64,000 nucleotides of DNA from UBA7359 sp963976795 (GCA_963976795.1 CAXBLT010000002.1:261129-325128); one strand, 5' to 3'; numbered from the stretch's first letter, positions 9,018 to 17,808 are shown. The notes: generated by a model from the sequence alone, not told the origin. Numbers and translations: made by a program.

Positions 9018-9860
9018 TTAATTAAACGAGGCTCTTAGAACTTGCGGAATAACATTCACATGATTTGTTATCAATCCGTCTAATACAAATATATTCGGCT
9101 CTTCTCTAAAATCAAATACGCGGTATAGTGAATAAGAACCCCTATTCTTATCTGAGAAAGCCACTTCATTAGAAGTTATCAAAAAGGGTTGATATTTTCC
9201 CGCGTTAGTTGTCTTCACCTCTATAAACAACTCTTCATCTGTTTTTCCCTGGAATGAACGGATGTCATATCCAGCACCATCACCTTTAACAGAGCTTGTC
9301 CACTCTATATCTGTCACAAGATCCTCTCGACCAAGCGAAGACAGTCTTTGTCTTTCTACTTCCAAAACAAATTCTTCACCTCTTAATCCTAAGTTGCGAT
9401 TGCGGGATTCTCGTGCAGAATAATCAACATGTCGGGGTTTAAATAACCTTTCATCCTGTACTTTATGAGTGGTTAGTCTATCTGGCGATTGCACGAATAT
9501 CGTATTTATATCTGAGATAGGCCGAACTTCGCTATCTAACTCTAGAAGCAAGTTTTCCAATATAAAAATCTCATCATTGTCTACTGAGACTTTATCCAGA
9601 GTAACTTCCTCAAGTAGAGTCTGATAATTCCAAGCGGGTTTATAACCGTTTATATAAGTATGTCCCGCATTAAGCATGATCGCTGATATATTTTGGTGTT
9701 TGTATTCAATCGATCCATCTGAACGTGAATTGAGCTTGCACTTTAACGCTCGCCTATGTTCAGATTTACTATATCGTTCCCCGCGTAACTCTAAATAAAG
9801 CATAGCGATATAGTCTGCTACGATTGCCTCACATTCTAATTTTGTCCAATTTTCCGCCAT
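9018..9860 (-). CDS. DUF3883 domain protein, PD-(D/E)XK nuclease-like
   Basis: A 280-residue protein. The C-terminal third reads GLRGEEFVLEVERQRL, then KGDGAGYDIRSF, then ELFIEVKTTNAG. This is the DUF3883 pattern, whose G-E, GYD and EVKTT elements match the PD-(D/E)XK nuclease core (Asp of GYD, Glu and Lys of EVK). The N-terminal half is specific to this protein and partly charged. DUF3883 often occurs in restriction and defence loci. Here it is followed by a zinc ribbon and, further on, an AbiE pair. A nuclease role is inferred. Confidence 0.75.
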   Translation of the reverse strand: MAENWTKLECEAIVADYIAMLYLELRGERYSKSEHRRALKCKLNSRSDGSIEYKHQNISAIMLNAGHTYINGYKPAWNYQTLLEEVTLDKVSVDNDEIFILENLLLELDSEVRPISDINTIFVQSPDRLTTHKVQDERLFKPRHVDYSARESRNRNLGLRGEEFVLEVERQRLSSLGREDLVTDIEWTSSVKGDGAGYDIRSFQGKTDEELFIEVKTTNAGKYQPFLITSNEVAFSDKNRGSYSLYRVFDFREEPNIFVLDGLITNHVNVIPQVLRASFN

Positions 9861-9935
9861 AGCTTAAATCGTTATTATATCTTTTCTTTATCTGAGCCTA
9901 GTTATTTATAGACCACCCTAATTTTATTAAACTAC

Positions 9936-10142
9936 TTAATTCTCACTGTTTACCAAATATTCATCTACTTCAGCAGTAAATTTATAATCACAATTTGAAT
10001 TCATGCATTTATGTATTTGGATACCATCATTAACTTCTTCGAAGTTAGTTCTGGCTCCACATATCGCGCAAGTTGTTGGTTGTTCATTTAAAAGATAACA
10101 ATCCAAATTACCATAATTTACATCATCATTTTTTAATGCCAT
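9936..10142 (-). CDS. Small zinc-ribbon protein
   Basis: A 68-residue protein with CAICG in the first half and CMNSNC in the second, a Cys-x2-Cys plus Cys-x4-Cys arrangement able to hold one zinc ion. No function is recognised. It lies about 75 bases upstream of the DUF3883 gene on the same strand and may be co-expressed. The acidic tail and single-domain form suggest a small accessory or protein-binding factor. Confidence 0.5.
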   Translation of the reverse strand: MALKNDDVNYGNLDCYLLNEQPTTCAICGARTNFEEVNDGIQIHKCMNSNCDYKFTAEVDEYLVNSEN

Positions 10143-10381
10143 TTAATAACCCTCTGTTACATCTAACAAAAAGTGAGCGGAAAATTCTCATGATGAAAAG
10201 CAGCACTCATTAGCTTTGAACCATAGTACTCTAATGACGTCTTTTCTATCTATTAAGTCTTCAAATGGGCTTTTCTTTTTTTCGAGTCATTTTCCTCAAT
10301 TTATTCGTTACCCGCATTCTTATTATTCAAACTTACTACTCAACCTTTTTCTTTACAATAGTTAGAAGAGTGATTACTCAA

Positions 10382-10819
10382 TTACTTCCCTGTTTTCACA
10401 TCACCTTCAGCATAGTACCAACGCCTATTAATCCTTCGAAAACTAGATTTTTCATGCAAAATATTTAGTTCTCCATCATCAGTTTTATAATAAGCCTTGA
10501 ACTCAACCCCGCCTTCATCTCCTGATTGATGACTATTGAGTATTTCCAATCTTATCCAATCCAGGCTTTTTTCAGATAGCGATGCTGCGGTGAGTCCTTT
10601 TGATGTCTCGGGCAACCATGTTGCTAATAAATATTCGCCATAGTTGCCTAAGGCATAGGCGGTATATCGAGAGCGCATGAGTTGTTTTGGTGTTGTCGCG
10701 TTAGCACTTCCGTTTAGAAAACGTTCACAACATTTTTTAAATGGTTTACCGCTCAGCCCAGGCTGCCCTCTCTCGCTTCGCAATTCACCTTGTTCGCAGG
10801 GACAAATATTATTTTTCAC
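10382..10819 (-). CDS. ychJ: YchJ-family protein with an in-frame repeat insertion
   Basis: A 145-residue member of the UPF0225/YchJ family, a zinc-binding NTF2-fold protein of unknown function. The family core LMRSRYTAYALGNYGEYLLATW and the C-terminal KSSFRRINRRWYYAEGDV are intact. The N-terminal zinc motif, normally CPC-G-S-G-x5-CC, reads CPC, then about 14 extra residues (EQGELRSERGQPGL), then SGKPFKKCC. The extra residues are encoded by the same repeat found downstream at 10882-10936. The Cys residues survive, so the protein may still be functional. Confidence 0.8.
   Translation of the reverse strand: MKNNICPCEQGELRSERGQPGLSGKPFKKCCERFLNGSANATTPKQLMRSRYTAYALGNYGEYLLATWLPETSKGLTAASLSEKSLDWIRLEILNSHQSGDEGGVEFKAYYKTDDGELNILHEKSSFRRINRRWYYAEGDVKTGK
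10749..10803. repeat. Interspersed repeat copy A, inside ychJ
   Basis: About 53 bases beginning CCGCTCAGCCCAGGCTG and ending TTGTTCGCAGGG. Roughly 45 positions match copy B at 10882-10936 in the same orientation. It lies inside the ychJ coding region and accounts for the extra residues between the zinc ligands. Confidence 0.7.
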
Positions 10820-10881
10820 TGGATACCGTTGTCCTTTTTAAAGGAACGGCACATTGCACCCAAGGGCAGGCTACGCACTTC

Positions 10882-10936
10882 CCGCCCAGCCCAGGCTGGC
10901 CTCTCTCACTTCGTGATTCAAGTTGTTCGCGGGAAA
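10882..10936. repeat. Interspersed repeat copy B, between ychJ and abiEii
   Basis: Second copy, beginning CCGCCCAGCCCAGGCTG and ending TTGTTCGCGGGAAAG, in the 121-base gap between ychJ and the AbiEii gene. The unit seems longer here, since flanking bases from about 10840 also look repeat-like. It ends five bases before the stop codon of the AbiEii gene. Confidence 0.65.
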
Positions 10937-10940
10937 GACA

Positions 10941-11810
10941 TTAATCATTTATAGAGTCTACTATTGGCATCAGAAATTTTTCCAGGCTGCTAATAACCTC
11001 TTTTAGATTTTTTTCATCTTTTATACCATTTTTATTTAAGAAGGCTGACCATTGTTTTTTCTTTGTCGCATCCTCATAAAATTCTTTACTGAAAGCCGAT
11101 GGTATTTCTTTTGGTATTGCTGTTCTCCTTCTATCGAAGGTTGCTTTTATAGCCTTCTTTAATAGAGCATCTTCTAATTCGAACTTTTGTATCAATATCC
11201 CAAGATCATAAAAATCCTTCATTCGTGTATTTATCATTCCCAGTTTAACCATCGCTTCAAATTTTTCAGCAATGACTGTATATACTGGATAAGCCTTAAG
11301 CTTCGGCATTTCTTGATCTAATAATGAGGGGTATTCAATTTCTTCTGGATCAGGCGTTACTACATCACCAAACCCAATATCAAATTGTAATTTTATCTTG
11401 GCTCCAGATAGCTCTCCACTTAAATGTACTCGGATGCCTTCATAAGCATGACTTTCCCTAATCTCTTCTGCTGTCACCGTTTCTGGATCGAATTTCAATC
11501 CATCATCACCTACAGTCATACTACATAATGATTGAAAGATAGCTGTTATCTTATCAATGTCAGGATCTACAAAACCTAAAAAGTCAGCATCGCGTGTCGG
11601 CCGATGTGGTTCATCATGCCAAAACGTAAATAGCGTTGCTCCTTTTAGTAAAAATTGATCTTGCCATTCTGATTGACTTAATCGGTAGAGCATTCGCTCT
11701 AAACCATAACGTGTAAGAATTAAATTAAAATCTTCTTCTCGTTCTCTGGCTATATTGAGAAGTCGTTGACGTACTGAAGCTGCAATATTTTTTATAGCTT
11801 CCGTACTCAT
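10941..11810 (-). CDS. AbiEii-type nucleotidyltransferase toxin
   Basis: A 289-residue toxin of the type IV AbiE system. It has the minimal nucleotidyltransferase motif in FLLKGATLFTFW followed by PTRDADFLG (the G-G/T...D-x-D element), and later YPVYTVIAEKFEAMVKLGM and RMKDFYDLGIL, all typical of AbiEii. Such enzymes modify RNA, with tRNA reported for relatives, and arrest growth. Its ATG overlaps the antitoxin stop as ATGA, so the two are translationally coupled in antitoxin-first order. Confidence 0.9.
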   Translation of the reverse strand: MSTEAIKNIAASVRQRLLNIAREREEDFNLILTRYGLERMLYRLSQSEWQDQFLLKGATLFTFWHDEPHRPTRDADFLGFVDPDIDKITAIFQSLCSMTVGDDGLKFDPETVTAEEIRESHAYEGIRVHLSGELSGAKIKLQFDIGFGDVVTPDPEEIEYPSLLDQEMPKLKAYPVYTVIAEKFEAMVKLGMINTRMKDFYDLGILIQKFELEDALLKKAIKATFDRRRTAIPKEIPSAFSKEFYEDATKKKQWSAFLNKNGIKDEKNLKEVISSLEKFLMPIVDSIND

Positions 11811-12415
11811 GTTAGTGATTCCATATAGGGCTTCATAACATTAGTTACGCGACATATTTTTGCGAATCTCCATAGTTCATCCATATTGAATTTATTTTGT
11901 TGCCATCCATCACGCAGTGCTTCAATTGCAACATCAATTCCGATTTTATTTCGGTATTTAAAACAATCAGCAATTGTCTTTGCCGGACTGTATATTTTTA
12001 CTTGTACACTATCGATTAGGTGTTCTTCTACTCCTTCTGAATATGCCATTCCAGAATAATAGAAGACACGAAGCTTAGGGTATCGAACTTGAGGTTTCGC
12101 TGTTCTATTCTGTATTGCTATCCATACTTCATAGGGCGCTTGTGTTCCTATGCTATAAAAACGTAGTGCCGATAGTAGACAAATATTCGCGTTTGGAACT
12201 GATTTCCCCACTAGAGACAGGCTATGATTTTCACTAAACTTCAGTTCAGGGAGTGCATATTGACCTCTAGCAACTTTTACTAGCCTGCCTTTTTCGTACA
12301 GGCGACGAAGATATTCAGGATGTATACCCTCTTTTCGTAGATCACGAACTTGTATAATTCCTTGTTTTTTAGCAAGTTTTACTATTTTATCAGAAATTTT
12401 AATCGACTCGGACAT
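11807..12415 (-). CDS. AbiEi-type antitoxin / autorepressor
   Basis: A 202-residue antitoxin. The N-terminal winged-helix part (KIVKLAKKQGIIQVRDLRKEGIHPEYLRRLYEKGRL split over two helices) is followed by LVKVARGQYALPE and the AbiEi C-terminal domain with SPAKTIADCFKYRNKIG. In AbiE systems this protein represses its own promoter and counteracts the toxin without a stable complex. Repeats directly upstream (12432-12462) fit an operator. Overlaps the toxin gene by four bases. Confidence 0.9.
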   Translation of the reverse strand: MSESIKISDKIVKLAKKQGIIQVRDLRKEGIHPEYLRRLYEKGRLVKVARGQYALPELKFSENHSLSLVGKSVPNANICLLSALRFYSIGTQAPYEVWIAIQNRTAKPQVRYPKLRVFYYSGMAYSEGVEEHLIDSVQVKIYSPAKTIADCFKYRNKIGIDVAIEALRDGWQQNKFNMDELWRFAKICRVTNVMKPYMESLT

Positions 12416-12462
12416 GTGTATTATTATTAATACTTATATACATATGTCAACACTTATACACA
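12415..12462 (-). promoter_or_regulatory. abiE promoter and repeat operator
   Basis: Two near-identical 11-base direct repeats, ACTTATATACA (12432-12442) and ACTTATACACA (12452-12462), are spaced 20 bases apart, about two helical turns. TGTGTA (12415-12420) and TACACA (12457-12462) form an inverted pair. On the minus strand TTGACA (12445-12450) is a perfect -35 box with an AT-rich -10 near 12422-12428. Autorepression is inferred from known AbiE systems. Confidence 0.5.
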
Positions 12463-12559
12463 ATAAAGAATAATTATATCTATAAGTCATCCGCCACATT
12501 CCCATAAGTTTTACTATCGATCCTTAATCATGCACCGCTTACTATCATTGGTTTCTAGC

Positions 12560-13744
12560 TCATTTCTTTGAAAACCCATCGTTTCTCCAGAACTCCTTCT
12601 GCGCTTCGGTGACTTTGACCAGATAGTGCCGTGATTCTTGCTTGGGGTGATTTTGGGTGAGGTGTAGGTAGACCTCGTTAGGAGGGAGTTGGTTTATCTT
12701 GACTACGGCCTGATCTCGATTGGATGAAAAGGTTTTGAGCACATTTCCCGCGCCGCCGTTGTAGGCCGAGATGACTGTATAGCGCTTGGCGTTTTGGTCT
12801 TTTACCTTTGCCAAGTATTGCTCTTGTAGAATTTGAATATAGGCAGTACCGATATCGATATTGTATTCCGGATCGTAGAGATTATTTGGTGTCGGCTGGC
12901 CTGAACGTTTTTTTATCTTCTGGAAGACATCTTTGCCTGCGGTGCTGGGTACAATTTGCATCAGGCCATAGGCCGGGGCATGACTAACGGCAAAGGGGTT
13001 GAAACTGCTTTCTGTTTTTATGATGCCGTAGATCAGACTTTCGTTTACCTTATATTTCTTGCTGTATTTCTGCACCAGACTGGCGTATTTATAGGCGCGT
13101 ACTTCTTTGTGCTTTGCGACTAAGGGGAAGACGACTCTTAAACCATTGCGCTTGCCGATTTTTACTTTCGTGAGTTTGTTTGCGATCAGATATTCCGCGT
13201 ATTTATTCGCGCGCCATTGCCATTGGATGGGTTTGCCTTCGTTGTCTAATACTTGTTCGTAGAGAAAGGGTTTGCCGTCTTCTTTAGGGGTGGCATCGGA
13301 ATAGAGATCGACTTGCCTTGGATCGTCTGGCGTGAGTAGAGTTGTGATGATGGCTTTCTTTAAATACGTTTCTTGTGAGTCTGGTGCCAGTGTTTCTATA
13401 GTGACTGTACCGGTCTCAAAATCGATATGAGCGCGGTTGAAATATTTGTCTGTGTACTTTACATAGTCTTTCGGACCCGCTTCTCTTGCGTCGTCTTCAC
13501 CCCAGATATCGCTGATGAATCCGATAAAATTTTCTAGCCGAGTTTTATAGGCCTTGAGATCTGCCGGGAGTTGCCCGGGGTTTAATGCGTATTGCCGGCC
13601 TTTGCTTTCCAATACTTGCGCGGCACCCGCGGCCGGGTCTTGTATGAGTACGCTCGCCGTGCGGATATCACTTACGTTACAGCTCGCAAGTGGTATTAGT
13701 AACGAGTACGCTAGGCTTTTATTAGTATTCCGCGGCTTGGTCAT
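12560..13744 (-). CDS. mltC: Membrane-bound lytic murein transglycosylase MltC-like lipoprotein
   Basis: A lytic transglycosylase that cleaves peptidoglycan glycan strands to form anhydromuropeptides. I chose the internal ATG (MTKPRNTNK), which gives a lipoprotein signal ending in the lipobox LASC. The first 170 residues match the MltC N-terminal domain. The catalytic SLT domain follows with IKTESSFNPFAVS (catalytic Glu), YGLMQIVP, DPEYNIDIGTAYIQIL and ISAYNGGAGN. The length fits MltC. The protein is expected to be anchored in the outer membrane. An upstream ATG at 13774 is possible but gives a poor signal peptide. Confidence 0.9.
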   Translation of the reverse strand: MTKPRNTNKSLAYSLLIPLASCNVSDIRTASVLIQDPAAGAAQVLESKGRQYALNPGQLPADLKAYKTRLENFIGFISDIWGEDDAREAGPKDYVKYTDKYFNRAHIDFETGTVTIETLAPDSQETYLKKAIITTLLTPDDPRQVDLYSDATPKEDGKPFLYEQVLDNEGKPIQWQWRANKYAEYLIANKLTKVKIGKRNGLRVVFPLVAKHKEVRAYKYASLVQKYSKKYKVNESLIYGIIKTESSFNPFAVSHAPAYGLMQIVPSTAGKDVFQKIKKRSGQPTPNNLYDPEYNIDIGTAYIQILQEQYLAKVKDQNAKRYTVISAYNGGAGNVLKTFSSNRDQAVVKINQLPPNEVYLHLTQNHPKQESRHYLVKVTEAQKEFWRNDGFSKK

Positions 13745-13997
13745 TTTTTGTACATCATTGTGAAGGCACCTCATCTAATGCTAATAATGCCGATAGTTGT
13801 TCCTTAGGTAATTGGACTAACAAGTCGAGGTATTTGATCTGGAGATGTTCGATTAACATGATTCTTTTAATTTGTATTGAGAATGTTTGATTTTAGTCAA
13901 ATATAACTTCAGCGTTAGCCTACAATATATCATGGCTTGATCTTGCAATATCACTCTGCCGACACAAGATAGGTAAGTATATATGAGGGATAACAAC

Positions 13998-14231
13998 ATG
14001 AGCGAATATAAGCGGGAAACGGGCATTCTGACCCTGAGTCTTGCAGACGCCCAAAACTTTCATCGCACCGCGGATCACAAGCTGGGCGAAAATCCTTCGA
14101 TTGAGTTCTATGCCGACAAACTCAGAAACTTTGGCTATGACGTGACTCGGGTAAGCAAAGATGAACTCGATGTGAAAGCGTCAGAAGATGAGATTTATGA
14201 ATTTTTAAGTGGGCAACTGATTTATCTTTAG
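13998..14231 (+). CDS. Small unknown protein upstream of cbpA
   Basis: A 77-residue protein beginning MSEYKRETGILTLSLADAQ. I preferred this ATG over the one at 13983 because a GAGGG ribosome-binding site lies eight bases before it. No signal peptide or membrane segment is seen. The predicted alpha/beta content (FYADKLRNFGYDVTRVSKDELDV) suggests a small compact fold. Function is unknown. It precedes cbpA by 68 bases on the same strand, so it may belong to the chaperone operon. Confidence 0.6.
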   Translation: MSEYKRETGILTLSLADAQNFHRTADHKLGENPSIEFYADKLRNFGYDVTRVSKDELDVKASEDEIYEFLSGQLIYL

Positions 14232-14299
14232 CGCTGGTCATTGGGAAAAACAATGTCTGTTTTTCTGCATTACACTACTGTTTTCATAAGAGGTTATGA

Positions 14300-15241
14300 A
14301 TGGATTTCAAAGATTATTATAATATTCTAGGTGTCTCACCCGAAGCCGACTTGAAGGCGATCAAAACCGCCTATAGAAAACTGGCGCGTAAATATCATCC
14401 CGACGTGAGCGAAGCAAAAGATGCTGAAGCCAGGTTTAAGGATGTGGCGGAGGCCTATGCCGCACTGAAAGATCCGGAAAAAAGAGCGGAGTACGATGAA
14501 CTGAGAAAGTATGGCCAGCATGGACAAAATTTTACACCACCACCGGGTTGGCAACCTTCTGGTGATCATGGTGGTGATTTTTCCGATTTCTTTGATTCCA
14601 TTTTTGGCGGCGGTAAAGCACAAGCCAGCTCAGGCGGACAACAACATCGAGAAACTCGATTTAGTATTCGCGGGCAGGATATCGAAACCGAATTACCCAT
14701 CTTTCTTGAAGAGACACTTTCAGATAAACAGAAATCGATTTCCTATCATCTTCCGCATTACGATGCCGAAGGGCGACGACTGGCCGATGTTAAGAAATCA
14801 TTGAATATTAAAATTCCCAAGGGTGTTACCGAAGGCGAACGTATTCGTTTAAAAGGACAGGGTGGACCCGGTATTGGTGATGGCGTTAATGGCGATCTGT
14901 ATTTGCATATACGCCTGGTACCCCATCCCTTGTTTGATGTTGAGGGACATAACCTGATCATTACCGTACCTATCGCACCGTGGGAAGCCATACTCGGCAC
15001 CAAGGTTGAGGTGCCAACACTCGCGGGTAGTATTAATTTAACTTTGCCGCCGAATAGCCAGACCGGAAAACGTTTGCGTGTCAAAGGTAAAGGTTTGGTA
15101 AACAAAACCGGCATGGGTGATTTATATGCGGTTATAAAAATAGTAATCCCGGATAAAACTGATGAGGAAACGCAACAACTTTGGCAAACCTTGTCGGAAA
15201 AGATTAAATTCAATCCACGTAGCGAATGGAGCAAGTCATGA
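14300..15241 (+). CDS. cbpA: Curved-DNA-binding protein CbpA (DnaJ-class co-chaperone)
   Basis: A 313-residue DnaJ homologue lacking the zinc-finger region. The J domain is at residues 1-70 with the HPD motif in KYHPDVSEA. A Gly/Phe-rich linker (GGDFSDFFDSIFGGG) and two C-terminal substrate-binding domains follow (LNIKIPKGVTEGERIRLKG; GDLYLHIRLVPHPLFDVEG). It stimulates DnaK and binds curved DNA in E. coli. Its stop overlaps the cbpM start as ATGA, preserving the usual cbpA-cbpM pair. Confidence 0.93.
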   Translation: MDFKDYYNILGVSPEADLKAIKTAYRKLARKYHPDVSEAKDAEARFKDVAEAYAALKDPEKRAEYDELRKYGQHGQNFTPPPGWQPSGDHGGDFSDFFDSIFGGGKAQASSGGQQHRETRFSIRGQDIETELPIFLEETLSDKQKSISYHLPHYDAEGRRLADVKKSLNIKIPKGVTEGERIRLKGQGGPGIGDGVNGDLYLHIRLVPHPLFDVEGHNLIITVPIAPWEAILGTKVEVPTLAGSINLTLPPNSQTGKRLRVKGKGLVNKTGMGDLYAVIKIVIPDKTDEETQQLWQTLSEKIKFNPRSEWSKS

Positions 15242-15549
15242 TTAAAACCAGTGTAACTGTCGAACTCTCGCTCTATGAGGTTTGCGAAATTGCAGAACTG
15301 CCAACCGAAGTTCTGATTACAATTGTTGAAGAAGGCGTACTCGAACCGAAAGGCGTTTCACCTGAAGAATGGTGCTTCGATAGTACTATGCTCAGCATCG
15401 CTAAACGCGCAGCACGACTACACCGTGATTTTGATATTGAATGGGCCGGCATTCCATTGTATCTCGACATGATCGAGGAAATGGAAAAACTCCGTACTCA
15501 AAACAAAAGGTTACGACAAAGGCTTAATCGATTTTTGTTAGACGAATGA
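15238..15549 (+). CDS. cbpM: Chaperone modulator CbpM
   Basis: A 103-residue MerR-like helical protein that binds the J domain of CbpA and inhibits it. The pattern SLYEVCEIAELPTEVLITIVEEGVLEP at the N-terminus and LRTQNKRLRQRLNRF at the C-terminus match CbpM. I take the ATG overlapping the cbpA stop (15238); an ATG 12 bases upstream in the same frame is less likely because it would lie deeper inside cbpA. Confidence 0.85.
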   Translation: MIKTSVTVELSLYEVCEIAELPTEVLITIVEEGVLEPKGVSPEEWCFDSTMLSIAKRAARLHRDFDIEWAGIPLYLDMIEEMEKLRTQNKRLRQRLNRFLLDE

Positions 15550-15559
15550 TGTTTATAAC

Positions 15560-15576
15560 GCTAGATTTGATCTAGC
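15560..15576 (+). terminator. Hairpin after cbpAM
   Basis: A perfect 7-bp stem GCTAGAT/ATCTAGC with a three-base loop, eleven bases after the cbpM stop and between convergent genes. Only a short T-containing stretch follows, so termination strength is uncertain. Confidence 0.4.
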
Positions 15577-15631
15577 ACTTTCCGAACACAAGCTTTAACC
15601 AGATCTTACAGTCCGGATACCGAACACTAAA

Positions 15632-16213
15632 TTAGCGCATCATCATTGTATGTTGCTCGCCTTGTTCATCAAACACGACTACTGATAGTGAGCTTCCCAC
15701 AGGTACGACATCACTCCATAGTTTGAACACATGATTTAATGACACGCCACGGGCTTCATGTGTTGCCGCCAACCAAGCTGTTGTTGCAATAACATGGATG
15801 GTCCCTTCGTCTTTATCGATCACCTCTTTGAACTGAGGTATACCATTTTGGTTCCTTACGTTTTCTGTATAGGCATTAAACCTTTGCTTAAAGATTCTAA
15901 AGCGTTTTTCTTCTGCGCTTTCTTTTTTCTTTAGCTTTTTAATTAAGGTTTTATAGATCCAGCCAGTCTTGATGTCTTCTCTATTGGTACTTACCTCTAC
16001 CCAATCACCCTGCCGTTGGATCTCGATGACAATTCGGTCTTTTAATAATTTTATTGGTGAGGCGGCATCCGTTGATGGCGCAGTTCTGAGATTTACTATA
16101 CTCCCCGTGATAATAAGCTTATCGCCGGCTACTGCATGGCTATTGCTTATCGGCGTACTCCCGTAGGCGAAGACAATCAGAAACGTTTGAATGATTCTAT
16201 TATTAATTCTCAA
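15632..16213 (-). CDS. Periplasmic SH3-domain protein
   Basis: A 193-residue exported protein. A signal peptide ends near SNSHAVA. A bacterial SH3 domain follows (LIITGSIVNLRTAPSTDAAS ... GDWVEVS ... GWIYKTL). The C-terminal half, from a charged helix to AWLAATHEARGVSLNHVFKL, is not recognised. Bacterial SH3 domains usually bind cell-wall peptides or other envelope partners. It follows the FHA gene by eight bases, so the two are almost certainly co-transcribed. Confidence 0.7.
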   Translation of the reverse strand: MRINNRIIQTFLIVFAYGSTPISNSHAVAGDKLIITGSIVNLRTAPSTDAASPIKLLKDRIVIEIQRQGDWVEVSTNREDIKTGWIYKTLIKKLKKKESAEEKRFRIFKQRFNAYTENVRNQNGIPQFKEVIDKDEGTIHVIATTAWLAATHEARGVSLNHVFKLWSDVVPVGSSLSVVVFDEQGEQHTMMMR

Positions 16214-16221
16214 ACTATATT

Positions 16222-17088
16222 CTATTTTATAAAGTCAGAATTAATGAATGTGCCTTCTGATGAATGGTCTGTCAACTTAAGCGCATTACCTTCACTAATA
16301 CGTATAGAGAGGTGTGTTCTCGAAACATGTTTTTGCGCTGGATCGATCTTCACTGTACTTTTGACACTTCTGCCAATCATGTTGGCACCTTGATTGAGAA
16401 CCGTAGTTCCACTCTCGTCGATGTATTGTACTTCACCATTCGTTGCTACAAGCTGCCCCGGGTATGATGCGAGGCGAACACCTATTTTTTCTCCTGGCGG
16501 CAGTGTCACTGAGACCGTTGTGTCTTTTGGCAAGCGCTGAAACTCCGCTTCCACTTGAGTATCGAACTTAATCTCTTCGCGTAAATGACCAAGCCCCCAT
16601 GTCTCTTCGAAATCATTTAGTTTATTTACAGCGCCATTTGCTACAGTCCCTTCATTCTGTTTCATCCCCGCACGAATAGTGTCGATGGCATCTTCCACAG
16701 CGGATAAATACTTCATATATTTCATAATAACGGTGACACGGATAGCGTCGATATCACCCTGCTCTTTATTTAAGGACTGGATTATGTCGCGCCAATTCTG
16801 GTCTTGCGAAAACATTTGCGTATCTAATTCACGCATTGAACGATCAATATTGTCCGGTTCATCGACAATACTATTGAGTATTTTAAACATACTTTTATTC
16901 AAGCTAGCGAGTTTCTGCGCTTGCGTGTCTAATTCTTCTGCCGATAACGCGAATAATTCTGCTAGCTTTGCGGATGATATTGATGTTCTACCTTCCAGAC
17001 AAAATGCAATATCAGTTACTGAACTAAACTGTAGTGTCTGATCACCGACTTTAAGTGCCAATGGTTTTTTAAATAGTTTATCTAGCAT
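16222..17088 (-). CDS. FHA-domain protein
   Basis: A 288-residue protein. Residues 1-185 are largely helical and unrecognised. The last 75 residues form a forkhead-associated domain: MIGRSVKSTVKID, KHVSRTHLSIRI, LTDHSSEGTFIN. The Arg, Ser-x-x-His and final T-x-x-N pattern are those that read phospho-threonine. The window encodes two Hanks-type kinases that could supply the phosphorylated partner, but that link is inferred. It is the first gene of a pair with the SH3 protein. Confidence 0.75.
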   Translation of the reverse strand: MLDKLFKKPLALKVGDQTLQFSSVTDIAFCLEGRTSISSAKLAELFALSAEELDTQAQKLASLNKSMFKILNSIVDEPDNIDRSMRELDTQMFSQDQNWRDIIQSLNKEQGDIDAIRVTVIMKYMKYLSAVEDAIDTIRAGMKQNEGTVANGAVNKLNDFEETWGLGHLREEIKFDTQVEAEFQRLPKDTTVSVTLPPGEKIGVRLASYPGQLVATNGEVQYIDESGTTVLNQGANMIGRSVKSTVKIDPAQKHVSRTHLSIRISEGNALKLTDHSSEGTFINSDFIK

Positions 17089-17273
17089 AGGTAGCGGTTT
17101 ACAGGGCGACTAGCTCCTTATGTTTTATCATTAGTATAGTGCTAATAATGCAGTCAGCCATATTTTTTATAAAACAACCTATGGAACACATAAAATATTA
17201 TTAGCCTCTCTTCCCCTGATTTTTGATACACTTTGTTTACTTATTCTAACTCAGTAACACTATAGGCATCGCT

Positions 17274-17789
17274 ATGCGCATTACTTTTATTCTGTTGCTT
17301 TCTTTTATAAGCTTTATGTTACTTCCATTTTCTTCGGTCTATGCTGCACCACTTACTGTCGGTGGGACGGCGACTGATTGGGAGCTGCAAGCAAAGGATG
17401 GTAGTTCAGTACAATATTATGTCGATAGTGAAGATAAAGTATCGGTGATTATCTTTTGGGCGACCTGGTGCCCGTATTGCATAACGTTGATGCCGCACCT
17501 TGAGGATATTTATCGTCAGTATCGAAATAAAAATGTTAAATTTTATGCAATTGATGTCTATGAAGATGGTGTTATCGACCCGATAGAATATTTTGATAAG
17601 AAGGGGTTTACTTATACGATGTTAATGGATGGTGATGAGGTCGCAACACAATATGGTGTTAGAGGCACGCCCGCTGTTTATGTTGTTGGTAAGGATAAAA
17701 AAGTCGTTTATAAACGACCTACTGGCATGAGCGATGTCCTGGTAAAACAGAATGTTGGTTTGCGTATTAAGCAAGCATTGGCAAAATAA
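17274..17789 (+). CDS. TlpA-like exported thioredoxin-fold protein
   Basis: A 171-residue thiol-disulfide protein. An N-terminal signal sequence (LLLSFISFMLLPFSSVYA) targets it to the periplasm. The active site is WCPYC within FWATWCPYCI, and the cis-proline loop is GVRGTPAVYVV. The sequence around VIIFWATWC and DVYEDG fits the AhpC/TSA-Redoxin TlpA/ResA group. It likely reduces disulfides of periplasmic proteins such as apocytochromes; the partner is unknown. Confidence 0.85.
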   Translation: MRITFILLLSFISFMLLPFSSVYAAPLTVGGTATDWELQAKDGSSVQYYVDSEDKVSVIIFWATWCPYCITLMPHLEDIYRQYRNKNVKFYAIDVYEDGVIDPIEYFDKKGFTYTMLMDGDEVATQYGVRGTPAVYVVGKDKKVVYKRPTGMSDVLVKQNVGLRIKQALAK

Positions 17790-17808
17790 TACGCCGTGGC
17801 TAAATTAC

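Noticed and set aside
10265..10468. Phe/Ile-rich plus-strand frame
   Set aside because: Low complexity in an AT-rich gap, overlaps the ychJ 3' end and has no supporting start signal.
10741..10944. 67-codon frame on the plus strand over the ychJ repeat
   Set aside because: It is antisense to ychJ and composed of the two repeat copies.
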